Part shown: one piece after another, positions 48,951 through 62,138 of the stretch
Layout: each line of letters begins with the position of its first letter
Position numbering within the stretch: position 1 is the stretch's first letter
Source: Sapria himalayana
Taxonomy: Eukaryota > Streptophyta > Magnoliopsida > Malpighiales > Rafflesiaceae
Direction: 5' to 3'
DNA length: 64,000 nt
Assembly: GCA_029783825.1 (NCBI GenBank)
Contig: JAREIK010002047.1
Coordinates: 47,609 to 111,608, forward strand
The notes under the pieces: model-generated
What the model was told of the DNA's origin: nothing
Database searches by the model: none
Seen by the model: the letters and a program-made list of their open reading frames with translations, nothing else
Program-made: the position numbers and the translations under genes

Positions 48951-51290
48951 TTATAATAAAATTATAACAATATAATTATCAACATCACTATCATCCTCTA
49001 GTGGATCTTCTGATATTTCGTCTGATTCTGATAGAAGTTCGAACTCATCTTCAGATAGAAATTGACCATCTTTAATTTCTATTGTGCCACCATTTGAATC
49101 ACATAAATTTTCTGGATCTTCATCGATATTCACAGTCTCAAAATTATTTATGTCATCTTCTTGGAATGCCGGTACAATTTCTAAGCATGCACTTCTTTGT
49201 CATGATGTTGGTAACTCAAATTTTGATTGAGCTTTGATTTTGTAAATCAACCACCAATCTCTCTTATCATGAGATAAACTCGGATATGTACAATAATATA
49301 CATTAGAAGCTTGAACTACCATAATAAATGGCTCATATCGATTATATTTGCATTTATGGTTAACATCCACTAGCTTATAATCCGAATGAATCTTTGAGCC
49401 CACATTTCGTGTAGGATCAAACCACTCACATTTAAATAATATAATCATGTTTTTTTGAGTCCAGGATACTCCAACACAATAGCTTCTTTGAGTTAACCAT
49501 AATAATCAATCTCATCTGCACTATAACATGAGCCTTTAATGCATACACCACTATTCATTATTAATTTAGAAGAACCGTGCCTGATTGTGTGATACTTATA
49601 TCCATTAACAAAATACCCAGGATATGTTGTCACATATCTAAATGGGCCTTTACTTAGATTCTGAATAAAAATATTTGAATATCCATTTGAAGTTCAATTG
49701 CTTGTGATATAAATTAAAAAAATGATATTAACAAATAAAAGATACTAATAAATTAAATAATTTAAAAATAAACTACTTAATTATGCTCACATAATTTTTT
49801 AACCAATTCACAAATTTAGTTTCTAGCATATAATCGATATCATTGCTGGAAATTGCTTGATACCTATATTTTAATTGCTCAACACTAATACTACACAAAT
49901 ATAAAATGAGAGAAAAAAATGTATATCAATTTTTAATAATTCTTATTAATGATAAAATTAAACTATGATTAAACCTGCAACCATTTTGGGTATACATACT
50001 CAATATATGGTGCAATCTCCTCACAATTAAGTAAAACATAGCTCTGGGTTACTTTGTACTCTTCATCTGTCATACATCTTTTCATTTCTCTTCTAAATGC
50101 TTTTCCAAGGTGCTTGAAGATAGATAGTTTGTCCATAGAATCATCTTCTACCATCACATGACGTTCATAATTCCGTTACACATTTCTATTATTTGTATTG
50201 ACATGATCTCAAACTAATAAGAACAAAATGAAGATACTTCTTCTACTAAATATGCATTGCAAATTGAACCTTCAACTTTTACCTTGTTTCTAACATTCAA
50301 TATCAATTTACTAAGATACCTACATCCATAATGTTAGGTTTCAATTAAATTAAATTACAATAATACTTAAAGTACTAAATTATAAAACACATCAAAATAT
50401 ATGTATTTACCTTTCAAAAAAGATACATCCACCTGAATAGTACTAGCCATACAATCCTTGGTTCATATGCCAAATGGACCGACAAATGCTCCATCGAGTC
50501 AAAAAAAAACTCGGTGGGAATATTCATTCAAGATTACAAGTAATAAGTGGAATGTCATTCTCCAGCCACACCATGTCATCTATTTTGTTTGTGGTTGCAG
50601 TTAGCTATTTGAAAAACAAACTATGTTTTGTAAGGACCTTCCAAACACTTAGTAGAAGTAATTCATGGATGCAATTGGTATTAATCACTACATAAATACA
50701 TGACAGTCATGACTTTTCATTCAAAATAACTTAAGATTCTTCATATCCACGCATCTACCCATATTTGACATATATCCATCAGAAAATTTCAAATTTTAAA
50801 CCCATTCACACAATATTTGTCTTGCCTTCTTATCATGTGAGTAGCAAGCTTTATAGAATTTTCTTGTTTCCTCATTCAGTTTCAATTCAGGATGTCGACA
50901 GTAATCATTCAGCTCTTCTCTTAATTTTAAAGTGTCTTTTTTTCCGTCTACATTAAGGATAGTGTTAAAAACATTGTCAATAATATTTTTTTCAAAATGC
51001 ATTACATCTAGGTTATGCCAAATTAAATTGGACTTCCAATAGGGAAAGTCCCAAAATATACTATGTTTCTTCCAGTCAAATAATTTGTTTTTTTGGTCCA
51101 TTACTTCTAGTAGCTTCCTTTTCAGTTACCTTCTTCAAACCCAAACTCTGAATCTCTATCATAAAAACATCTCCTGAATGAACTCCTGTTGCAACTGTCA
51201 TCATAGTTTTATTTTTTTTTGAAATGTAGTTCTATTTCTTCGAAATGGATGATTCATAGGTAGAAACATACGATGGTTATCAAACCATGA
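48951..51290 (-). pseudogene. CACTA TNP2-type transposase remnant
   Basis: Minus-strand blocks run in family order: WFDNHRMFLPMNHPFRRN (51285-51230); KKHSIFWDFPYWKSN and HNLDVMHFEKNIIDNV (51070-50970), the TNP2 hallmark; DSMDKLSIFKHLGKAF and QSYVLLNCEEIAPYIEYVYP (50140-49970), DUF4218; GPFRYVTTYPGYFVNGYKYH and HGSSKLIMNSGVCIKGSCYS (49650-49530); LFKCEWFDPTRNVGSKIHSD (49440), DUF4216; then an acidic tail DEDPENL...SEDEFELLSES (49130-48960). The N-terminal half with the zinc-binding and first catalytic region is missing upstream of 51290, where TA-rich sequence begins. Stops and frameshifts separate the blocks. Confidence 0.85.
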
Positions 51291-51299
51291 CTATTTACC

Positions 51300-51830
51300 A
51301 CTAAATTTGAGGGTAAATACGTGTATAAATATAGTTAAACTTTATTTATACATGTAGGTATATATATATATATATTTATTTATATAATTTTATATATCTA
51401 TACCTATAGTTATGTATAGGTATAGATATAGTAAAATACATTTTTGAATACTAATATATAAAAATGTATATTAAATATAAGTTATAAATTATATATTTAA
51501 ATATAGTTATGCATAAAGTTTTTATAGTAATACATATAATAAGATACAATTATTTATAGTTATATGTTATTATTCATATAGTATATATAAATATAAATAT
51601 TTTTATATAGTTAAACATATAGTTATATATAGATATATTCAATACAAATAGTTATACATAAATATAAAAAGTTATAAATAAATATATAGATTTACATATA
51701 TGTATACATACTTACAAATATAGTTATATTTAATTAATATAGTGTTATAAAGTTATACAATTATTCATATATAATTATAAAAATATTTATATATAGTTAT
51801 ACAACTTCGACAGATAACTAAAATATGGCC
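51300..51830 (+). repeat. TA-rich low-complexity stretch
   Basis: TATATA, ATAGTTATA and AAATATA variants replace the missing N-terminal half of the transposase. There is a short (GA)n at 51846-51860 just beyond. Confidence 0.85.
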
Positions 51831-51860
51831 AGCAATTATGTTTAGAGAGAGAGAGAGAGA

Positions 51861-52917
51861 AGAAATACTATATTTCTACCATTTTCCACATGAGCAAGAA
51901 GTTACTTTGAATGGCCATTTACTACTGCTTCTATAGCGAAGAGATGTTCAGATTTTATTACCATACTATTTGTTTTTAAAAAGATTATTCTTCATAGTAA
52001 TTATGTACAAAAATATTTGGTTCATATATTTTATGGTATCTTAGCTTGAGTGTGCATGACACATTGCTATATGTTGATCTTATTATATAAGTATGAAATC
52101 ATTATTTTAATATTACTAAACTTGATTCAACAAGTCCACTCATCACTAACACACGAAAGATCACAAGGAATCACACACTACGTGACATCTATTGAAGGAA
52201 TATTGAAATTATTAGAAATATAAGTGTATTTCAAGAAACATAAATATGAAGTTATTATGTTTGAGATAATTTTGAGATAAATTTAATTAACAAAATGTTA
52301 GATACATGGAAAATATAAATCTTTATACACACATGCACGCACACACCATGATAATCTTTGTTAAAGATAAGTGCAACCATAAGAATATAAATAAATCATG
52401 TAGCAAAATGACAATAAAGTCTATGAATAAATTAAAAAGAATAATTATTTTTATATCATATGTTGACTTACAAGCTTATCACTTGCTTAATTGCATGAAT
52501 ATCATCTATTAGCATGCATGATTTCCATGTCTTGGCTTACATGAGTGATAAGTATTGATTATGTGCTTACTATGTGTTCTAGTGTATTAATGCCAAGTGC
52601 TTGAAAGTGTCCTTGTTATATAATGATGTGTATACCTGCCAAGGATTGACCTGACATGTGAAAACTATGTGTTGGCTTACTAAATGTTGCATCAAAAATT
52701 TAAAAACTTGGAATCTTGGCTATAAATAAAAGTGATTTGGGGTTCCTAGCATACAACAACACATATCATGAGAACATTTCAAAGTGAATTGAGAAACTTT
52801 TACTCAATTATTTTTAATTACATGTGTGAATATTATTGAGTTTTCTAGAAGTTGGTAGATTAGTTCAAACTAGTTCAATCGAGTATAATCAGTTTAATTT
52901 AATTTGACATGCTAAAC
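51861..52917 (+). other. no gene; possible LTR-type promoter
   Basis: AT-rich. TTGGCTATAAATAAAAGTG near 52718 followed by a CATACAACAACACA leader resembles a retrotransposon LTR promoter. No LTR pair was found. Confidence 0.35.
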
Positions 52918-53690
52918 TTTTATTTTATTTATTTTATTTATTTTATTTATTTTATTTATTTTATTTATTTTATTTATTTTATTTATTTTATTTATTTTAT
53001 TTATTTTATTTATTTTATTTATTTTATTTATTTTATTTATTTTATTTATTTTATTTATTTTATTTATTTTATTTATTTTATTTACTTATTTTAATTTTAT
53101 TTATCTTATTTATCTTATTTATCTTATTTATCTATTCTATCTATTCTATCTATTCTATCTATTCTATCTATTCTATCTATTCTATCTATTCTATCTATTC
53201 TATCTATTCTATCTATTCTATCTATTCTATCTATTCTATCTATTCTATCTATTCTATCTATTCTATCTATTCTATCTATTCTATCTATTCTATCTATTCT
53301 ATCTATTCTATCTATTCTATCTATTCTATCTATTCTATCTATTCTATCTATTCTATCTATTCTATCTATTCTATCTATTCTATCTATTCTATCTATTCTA
53401 TCTATTCTATCTATTCTATCTATTCTATCTATTCTATCTATTCTATTTCGTTTATTTCGTCTATTTCTTTTATTTCTTTTATTTCTTCTATTTCTTCTAT
53501 TTCTTCTATTTTTTATATTTCTTCTACTTCTTCTATTTCTTCTATTTCTTCTATTTCTTCTATTCCTTCTATTTCTTCTATTTATCCTATTTATCCTATT
53601 TCTCCTATTTATCCTATTTATTCTATTTATTCTATTTATTTATTTATTATATTTATTATATTTATTATATTTATTTTATTATATTTTATT
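52918..53690 (+). repeat. 9-bp minisatellite in ordered variant blocks
   Basis: Consecutive homogeneous blocks of one 9-bp unit: TTTATTTTA (about 52920-53085, about 18 copies), TTATCTTAT (about 53095-53130, 4 copies), CTATCTATT (about 53130-53445, about 35 copies), then TTTCGTC/TTTCTTTTA and TTTCTTCTA (about 53446-53580) and TTTATCCTA (about 53581-53620). It ends in TTTATTATA. Each block differs from its neighbour by one to three T/C changes. Confidence 0.97.
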
Positions 53691-53730
53691 GTATCTTATT
53701 TATGAATTGAATCATTACTCATTTTTTAAT

Positions 53731-53950
53731 ATTTTTTGTAGAAATCAAGTTGGCATACCTAAGTATGTATACTAGTTATGTACAAAATACATGCATATTG
53801 ATGTATATATTTTTGTAGATATCAAGTCGGCATGCCTAAGTATGTATACTTGTTATGTATAAAATACACATGAATATTAATGTATACTATTTTTGTTGAT
53901 ATCAAGTTGGCAAACCTAAGTATATATATTGTTTATATATTGTTATTGTA
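53731..53950 (+). repeat. 77-80-bp tandem repeat, nearly three units
   Basis: The unit TTTTTGTAGA-ATCAAGTTGGCAT...CCTAAGTATGTATAC starts at about 53732, 53809 and 53889, with spacing 77 then 80 bp. The third copy is the most diverged and partial. Confidence 0.92.
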
Positions 53951-55500
53951 AACGATCACCATCATAACCACACGGTGACAACGTATTATATCACAAATGC
54001 ATTAAACATTTATATGAATAAGTTTATATACGCAATCCTAGCATACCGTATGGTGATTAAAGAAAAACTCAAAAACAAAAAAAATAGAATAAAAATGCTT
54101 ACTCTTTGATTAAGCAATCCAAGATAAACGATGAATGTACCTCAAATCAATAATAAATTAAAGCTTAAACCTTGAATAAATTTTAGTTTAATCAGCATCA
54201 AGAGATAATGATGGAATGAGGAGTAATTTGGCTCTGTTACTGTTAGAGATGCGTCAAGTCGAGAGAGAGAATATATATTTTAGGATAATATTTATATTTT
54301 TAATTATTAAAATATTAAATAAACGATATATTTATAAAATAAAAAAAATACTCATTAATTTTAATTACTATCAAAATATTTTCAACAAAATTAATATGCA
54401 AGTATCAAGGTACAAATGAAAAACAAATACCTTATAATTTTTTATTATAATATTAATTAAACAATAAATATATAAACAATAAAAAAATATATTTTGCCTT
54501 AAAAAAATATCAAATATGTATGAAATTAACAAACTTCATATAATAATATATAAATGAAAAGAAGATTTGTCTTCTAGCCACTCGCCTAAAAGTTATAAAA
54601 TACAATTAATGTTAAAAAATCTATATAAATTTATATTTTATGGTTATAAATTTTTAAGAATTCATATTAATTTTTACGAAGATAATATGAAATAATTTTA
54701 AACACACAAAATTTCATATTATTTGATATAATTAATAATTTTTAAAATTCAAAATATTACTTAAAATGAGAATATAATTATACAAAATTATATTTATTAT
54801 TTTATTAGAAACATAATGTTAAAAGCTAATTGTAAAAATATTACTCAATTGTTTAATTTTTATAAATTTTACTAGGATTAAACATCTATATATTTATTTA
54901 TAATTATTATTTTATTTTTTTTTACTTTATTGAAAAAAATTATATTTTTATTATATTTCAAGATTTTCAAGATTTATATTATTTTTTTTTAAAAGTTTTC
55001 TATAATTATAAATTTTGTTTAATACATATAATAATATTAATATTTACTAGTTTATTCGTCAATTCAGATATTTTTGAAAATATTTTCTATTTTATCATTC
55101 AATGAATTAATTTACATTTAAATTATTAGAAATTTTAATGTTTGTTAATATAATTTTTAAATTATCGAAAAAATTATTTTACTTATTGAATTAATTATTT
55201 AATGTTACTTTAATTTAAATTATTTAGTTTCTTAATTAAAAATTTTAGAAAAATTTTTTCTATAATTTTTAAAAAAATTAATTCATCATAAAATTAGTTA
55301 TTTTAATCCTTATTAATATACTTTTTTTTTGTATTTTTATATATTTTAAATTAATTATTTATAATATTATTTTTTTTTGATTTTACGAGAAGAATGTGTG
55401 TTTCACGGATTACTCATCTATAGACCAATAACATAAATTTAAAAACAAAATTAAATAAAATATTAAAATAAATAATAAATAAAAATAATTATATAATTAA
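53951..55500 (+). other. AT-rich CACTA interior, no gene seen
   Basis: Over 80 percent A+T for most of its length. The part from 54900 is repeated at 56870-57420 as the interior flank of the outer right arm. Confidence 0.6.
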
Positions 55501-55504
55501 ATAT

Positions 55505-56570
55505 TGGCTAGGGAAATTTCGTCGCTATATCCGTAGCTAAATTATGGATTTTATAAGCTAGGAAAAATTCATGGCTATATTACGAATTTTATTAGCTCGA
55601 GAAAATTCATCGCTAAATCCGTCGCTAAATTACAAATTTTATAACCTAGGGAAATTTTGTCCCTAAATCCGTCACAAAATTAAGGATTTTATTTTCTACG
55701 AAAATTCTGTCGCTAAATTCGTCACTAATTTATGGATTTTATTAGCTAGAGATATTCGCTTGCTAAATCTGTAGCTAAAATATGGATTTTATTAGCTAGG
55801 GAAAATCCATCGCTAAATCCGTACCTAAAATACGGATTTTATTAGCTAGTAAAAATCCATTGCTAAATCCGTAGCTAAATTACTGATTTTATTAGTAAGG
55901 GAAAATTCATCACTAAATCAATCACTAAATCTGTCACTAAATCAAGGATTTTATTATAAAAAGAAAGTCATTCATTAAATTTGTCGCTAAATCATGGATT
56001 TTATTAACAGTGAAAAATCCATCGCTAAACCAAGGATTTTATTAGCAAGGGAAAATCAATCATTAAATCCATCGCTAAATAAATAATTTTATTAGCAATG
56101 GAAATTTTGTTGCTAAATCCATCGCTAAAAATTAGCTAGAAAAAATCCGTCACTAAATCCATTATGAATTTCAGGCTTTTATTAGCAAGGATATTTTGTC
56201 GCAATATTCGTCGGTAAAATCCTCATTTTTCTTGAAGGGAAATTACGAAAATTTTCTGTCGCTAATCAGTCGCTAAAATCCCTGCATTTCTTGAACGAAA
56301 GTTACGAAAATTTTTCGTTGCTAATCTGTCATTAAGTCTGTCACTAAAATCCACACTTTTCATGAACAAAAATTTTGAAAATTTTTCGTCGCTAATCCAT
56401 CGCTAAAATCCCCACTTTTCTTTAGCAGAATTTTCAAAAATTTTTATCTCGCTAATCCGGTGGTATTTTTTTTCATTAAAAAATCATCAATTCCTGGTTA
56501 TTCTCTAGCTAATTCCTTGCATATTCGCTAGGGATTGATCCCTAGCTAATTTTCCCTAGCTAAATCGATA
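55505..56570 (-). repeat. inner CACTA right subterminal array, about 53-bp units
   Basis: About 12 tandem units of the type GGATTTTATTAGCTAGGGAA followed by AATCCATCGCTAAATCCGT and AGCTAAATTA, from 55505 to about 56150. Looser TTTTCGTCGCTAATC units of about 60 bp follow to 56460, then the terminal CTAGCTAA motifs. Confidence 0.9.
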
Positions 56571-56583
56571 TTTTCTTGTTGTG

Positions 56584-57851
56584 AAATAAAGCTTGAATTC
56601 AAATCAACTTAGGGTCAGTTTGGTAGTAATTTTCATAAGTGTTTATAGGGCTAAAAATAATTTTAAGTGTTTTTAGGACAAAAAAATTTTATTAGTTATA
56701 TTTTAAATAACTCTTTTGAAATCCTTAAAAAAAAACTTGAAGTATTCTTTTAATAACTACACTAACATATTTATTTTTAAAATCATCAAAATTATTTTAA
56801 TGTAATTAAAACAACTATGTATTTATCTTTAAATATAAGTTTATTTTGTTTTAAATTTTATGAAAAATTTATTTTTTTTTATAATTCAAAAATTTTAAAT
56901 CTTTTAGTAAATATCTTTTTAAAAGATTCATATAATCATAAAATTTTATTTTTATTTTAAATAATATAAATATTTACTTGTTTATTCATTAATTCAGGTA
57001 TTTTTATAATTTTTTTTATTTAATCATACAATTAAATATTTTAGCTTTTTATTAGTATTAATTTTTATGTATGTTCATTTATTAATTAAGATATCTTTAA
57101 AATGATTAATTATATAATCAATTATTTAATTTTTATTTAATACAAATATTTAAATAACATAATTAAATTTTTTGGAAAAATATTTTGTATAATTTTTTAA
57201 AAATTTTATAATCATAAAAAATAGTTATTTGTCTTTATTAAAATAAATTTTTATTTGTATATAAATTTTTTTGAAATTATTTATTTATAATATCTTATTT
57301 TTATAATTATATGGGAAGAATGTGTTTTTCAAGGTTTGCTCATCCATAGACCATGGCATATATATAATATAAAAAATTACACAAAATATTAAAACAAATA
57401 ATATATAAAAAAATCTAAATCATTAAAGATTAGCAATAAAAATTATCCCCAGCCAAATAGCAAGAGAAATATTCATAGCTAAACTCATATATTTTGTGAA
57501 AAATATCATTAAAGGAATAATCACTATAAATAATATAAAATCATAAAAAAAATTTTAGAATATTATTTATTGAGGTATTTTGTATCCAACTAATTAGCTA
57601 GAGGAAATCCATCTCTTAAGTCATTGCTTAAATGCCCACCAATCTTTGCGTTAAAATTTAGGATAATATTAGTAAGGGACATTTTTAAATCTAAAATTTA
57701 CAACTCTAATCCATCACAAATTCATCGAAAATTTGTGATTTAATGTAAAATCAAAATTCTCTTGCTATTCTATAGCTAATCCCTCGCTAATTAGCTAGGG
57801 ATTATTTCTCTAGCTAAATTTCAATAGCTAAACAGACATCTTATTATAGTG
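56584..57851 (-). repeat. outer CACTA right arm ending in TAGTG
   Basis: AT-rich sequence homologous to 54900-55500, then CTAGCTAA/CATCGCTAA-type motifs (57430-57830), and the terminus TTATTATAGTG at 57841-57851. It abuts GATA text directly. Confidence 0.75.
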
Positions 57852-58117
57852 GAATAGACATATTGATAGATATATAGATAGACAAAATATAAATTGATAG
57901 AGACAGATAGATAGATAAACAGATAGATAGATAAATAGATAGATAGATTGGTTGATAGATAGAAAGATAAATAGATAGATAAACAAATAGATAGATAGAT
58001 AGATAAACTTATAGATAGACTAATAGATAGATAGATAAATAAATAGATAGATAGATATATAGATAGTAAGTTAGATAGATAGATAGATGAACAGACAGGT
58101 AGGTAGACAGATATATT

Positions 58118-58149
<32 letters not shown>

Positions 58150-61100
58150 AATATATAAATAGATAAATAGATAGACATATAGATAGATAGATCGATAAAT
58201 AGATAGACAAATAGATAGACATATACATAGAAAGTTAGATATACAGATAGAAAAATAGATCGATATATAGATAGATAGTTAATAGACAAAAAGATAAAAA
58301 GATAGATATATAGATAGATAGACAGACAGATAGATATAGAGATAGATAGACAAACAGATAGATAGATAGATATACAGATATATAGATAGATATATAAATA
58401 TATAGATAGAAACAAGATAGACAAATTTTTAGACAAATAATAGGAAAAAAATGGATAGATATATAGATAGAGAGATAGACAGATAGATAGACAGTCAGAT
58501 AGACACACATATAGAAAGACACACTAATAGATAGACGCACAAATAGATAAAAAAATAGACAAATAAATAGATAGATAGACATTAATACAAACACAAAAAC
58601 AAATAGAAAGATAGTCAGTCAGGCAGATAGTCAGGGAGGCACGTAGACAAATAGATAGATAGATAAACACACAAACAAACAAATAGATAGACATACAAAA
58701 AGATATATAGATAGATAGAGAGACAGATTGATAGAGAAATATATTGACAAATAGATAGCCAGATAGATATAGAAATATATAAAAAGATAGAAATATAGAT
58801 AGATTAAGAAATTTATAGACAAATAGATAGACAGATAAATAGACATATAGATTGAAAGATAGATAGATAGATAGAAAAATAGATATAAAGATTGATAGAT
58901 AGATAGATAGATAGATAGGACAGACAGATAGAAAGATAGATAAATATTAAAATAGACAAATAGACAAACAAACAGATAGATAGATAGATAGATAGACAAA
59001 AAAATATATAGACAGACAGATAAATAGATACACACATAGAAAGATAGATAGAGAGTCAGAGATGTAGAAAGTCAATCAGGTAGGTAGAGAAATAGATAGA
59101 TAGATAAATAGATAGATAGACAAACAAATAGACATGCAAATAGATTGACAAATAGAAAAATAGACATATAGATAGTTTGATAGATAGATTAATTCACAAA
59201 TTGATATACTGATAGATTGACAGATTGATAGACAGATAGATAAAATGATAAATAGATACATAGATATATATATATATATATAGTCATATAGATATAAATA
59301 GATAGATAGATAGATAGACAGATAGAAAGATATATATATAAATAGATAGATAGATAAATAGAGAGATTGTTAGACAGATTGATATATAGATTGAAATATT
59401 GATTGATAGAGAGATTGAAAGATAGACATATAGATATACAACCAGATAGACAAACAGATAGATAGATAGATAGACAAATAGATTGATAGATGGAAAGATT
59501 TTTAGACTTCAGGCAGGTAGACAATTAGGCAGGTAGGCAGACAAAAAGATAGTCAAACTAATAATCAAATAGATACACAGATAGGAAGACATTTAGATAA
59601 ACAAATAGATAGTTAGATAAATAGATAGATAGTTTGATAGACATATTAATTGATAGATTAATAGACTAATAGATAGACTAATTGATAGGCAAATTTTTAG
59701 ATAGATTGATAGACAGATAGATAGACATATAAATAGATTGATTGATTGATTGAAAGAATGATATATAGACAAATAGATAGACATATAGATCTATAGATTA
59801 TTAGAGAAATAGATATATAGATATTAGATAAATAGATAGATAGACAAACATACAGATAAAGAGATATAGAGATAGATAGATAGAAATATAGATAGATAGA
59901 TAGTTAGTTAGTTAGATAGAAAGATAGATTGATTGATAGATAAATTGATAGAAAAATTCATAGAATACATTGATAGAATGATTGTTAGACAGATTGATAG
60001 ATAGATTGATAGACAAATTGATTGACATTTTAATAGAAAGATTGATATATAGATGGATATATAGACAGAATGATAAATAGATAGATAGATAGTCATATAG
60101 ATAGATAGATTAATAGATAGACAAACAGATAGACACACAGATAGATAGATATATTGATATACACATAAATTGACTGATAGATAGATATATATTTATATAG
60201 ATAAATAGATAGATAGATAGATTTATTGATAGACAGAATGATAAAAAGATTGATAGATAGAGTGAAAAACAAATTGATATATAGATAGATAGATAGATTA
60301 ATAAACAGATTGATAGACATTTTCAAAAATAAATTGATAGACAGATTAATAGATAGATTGTTTGATAGATTGATAGACATATTGATAGATAGATAGATAG
60401 ATAGATAAATAGATAGACAAATTGCTAGACAGATTGATAGAAAAACATCTAGATAAATAGATAGATTGATAGAGAGAAAGATAGATAATAGAAAGATAGA
60501 TAGATTAATACATAGATAGATAGACAACAAGATAGAGAGATGGATAGATAGATTGATAGGTAGATTTATAGACATATTGATAGTATGATTGATAGATAGA
60601 TTGATATACAAATAGATAGAGAGTTTGATAAATAGATTGATAGATAGATAGATAGATAAGCTTATATATATACACATAGATTACTTGATAGTTAGACAAC
60701 TAGATAGATGGATAGATAGATATATGAATTATTAAATAGTTAGATTGAGAAATTTATTAATAGATAGATTCATAGATAGATAGACAAATAGATAGGCACA
60801 TATAGAAAAATGATATACATATGGATTGACAATGAGATAGATAGAAAGAGAAAGATATATAGACAAATAGAAACATAGATAGATAGACATATAAATTGAT
60901 GGATAGATATAAATAGATAATTAAATAGAAAAATAGAAAGATAATTAGACAAATAGAGAAACAAATAGATAGATAGATAGCTAGCTAGATAGACAAATAG
61001 ATAGTTAGATAAAGATATATACAAACATATAGATAAATAAATAGATAGATAAATAGATAGATAGAAATATAGATAGACACATTGATAGACAGACAAATAG

Positions 61101-62103
61101 ATAGATAGACAAATAGATAGACAGACAGACATATAGTTAGACATATAGATAGAAAGATAGATAGATATATAGACAGAAATATAGATAGACAAATCGACTA
61201 TAGACAGACAAACATAAAGAAAGATAGACAGATATATAGAAAGACATATATACACAATTAGGCTGCTAGACTATCAGGTAGGTAGAAAGCGAGAGAGACG
61301 TACAAACAAGAAAACAAATATATAGATAAATGATAGATATATAAATTGATAGATAGATTAAATACAGAAAGATAGATTGATAGATAGATAGATTTCTAGA
61401 CAAATACATAGAAAAATAGATAGAAAGATAGATAGATATATAGGTAGACAGACAGATAAACATATAATTTGATAGATAGATAGAGAAATACATAAATAGA
61501 CAAATAGATAGATAATTAGATAGAAATAATTATATAAAGATAGATAAATAGACAGATAGATAGTTAGTTATTTAGTTAGATAGATAGATATATAGATTGA
61601 TTGATAAATTAATAGAAAAATAAAAAGAAAAATTAATAGAAAAATTGCTAGATAGATTAATAGACAGATTAATAGATAGATAGATATATAGATTGATTGA
61701 TATACATATATGTAGTCCAATAGATATGTAAGTTATTAGATAGATAAATAGACAAATATATAGAGATACAGATAGATAGATAGTTAGTTAGTTTGAGAGA
61801 TAGATAGACAAGATAGATAGACATATAGTTAGATAAATAGTTAGATAGAGAGAGAGACAGAAGGATGGATATATAGATAGATATATAGTTAGATAGATAA
61901 ATAGACAGTTAGATAGACAAATAGATAGATAGATAGATAAATAGATAAACAATTAGATAGACAAATAAATAGATAGATAGTTAAATAGATAGATAGATAG
62001 ATTGAAAGACAAGTAGATTGAAAGACTGATAGACAATTATGTATATAAATATATAGGCATATAGATAGAAAGATAGACAAATAGATAGACTGAAAGACAG
62101 ATA

Positions 62104-62138
<35 letters not shown>

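Larger units (their letters stand above)
42729..56583 (-). mobile_element. inner CACTA element, 13.9 kb
   Basis: Ends read TACTACAATAAAAATC on the left and, in reverse complement, CACAACAAGAAAATATCG on the right. Both are degenerate forms of the CACTACAAGAAAA terminus. CTAGCTAA/TCGCTAAAT subterminal repeats follow inside each end (42760-43110 and 55505-56570). The flanking trinucleotides (CTA and AAA) do not match, so the duplication is lost or a boundary is off. Confidence 0.7.
42107..57851 (-). mobile_element. compound CACTA (En/Spm) block, 15.7 kb
   Basis: It interrupts the GATA array. The right edge ends in TTATTATAGTG (CACTATAATAA on the minus strand) at 57851. The left edge is a subterminal CGCTAAAATAGCGATGG region whose CACTA tip is missing. 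Inside is a second pair of CACTA-like ends (42729 and 56583). The right arm is duplicated: AT-rich sequence at 54900-55500 recurs at 56870-57420 with landmarks such as AGAAGAATGTGT and CATCTATAGACCA. This means two related elements, nested or tandem. Transposase remnants are on the minus strand. Confidence 0.8.

Noticed and set aside
52909..53094. 61-codon Phe-Ile-Tyr repeat frame
   Set aside because: It is the direct reading of the 9-bp TTTATTTTA minisatellite.
42726..56586. 3-bp target-site duplication for the inner CACTA element
   Set aside because: The flanking trinucleotides are CTA and AAA. They do not match, so no duplication is claimed.
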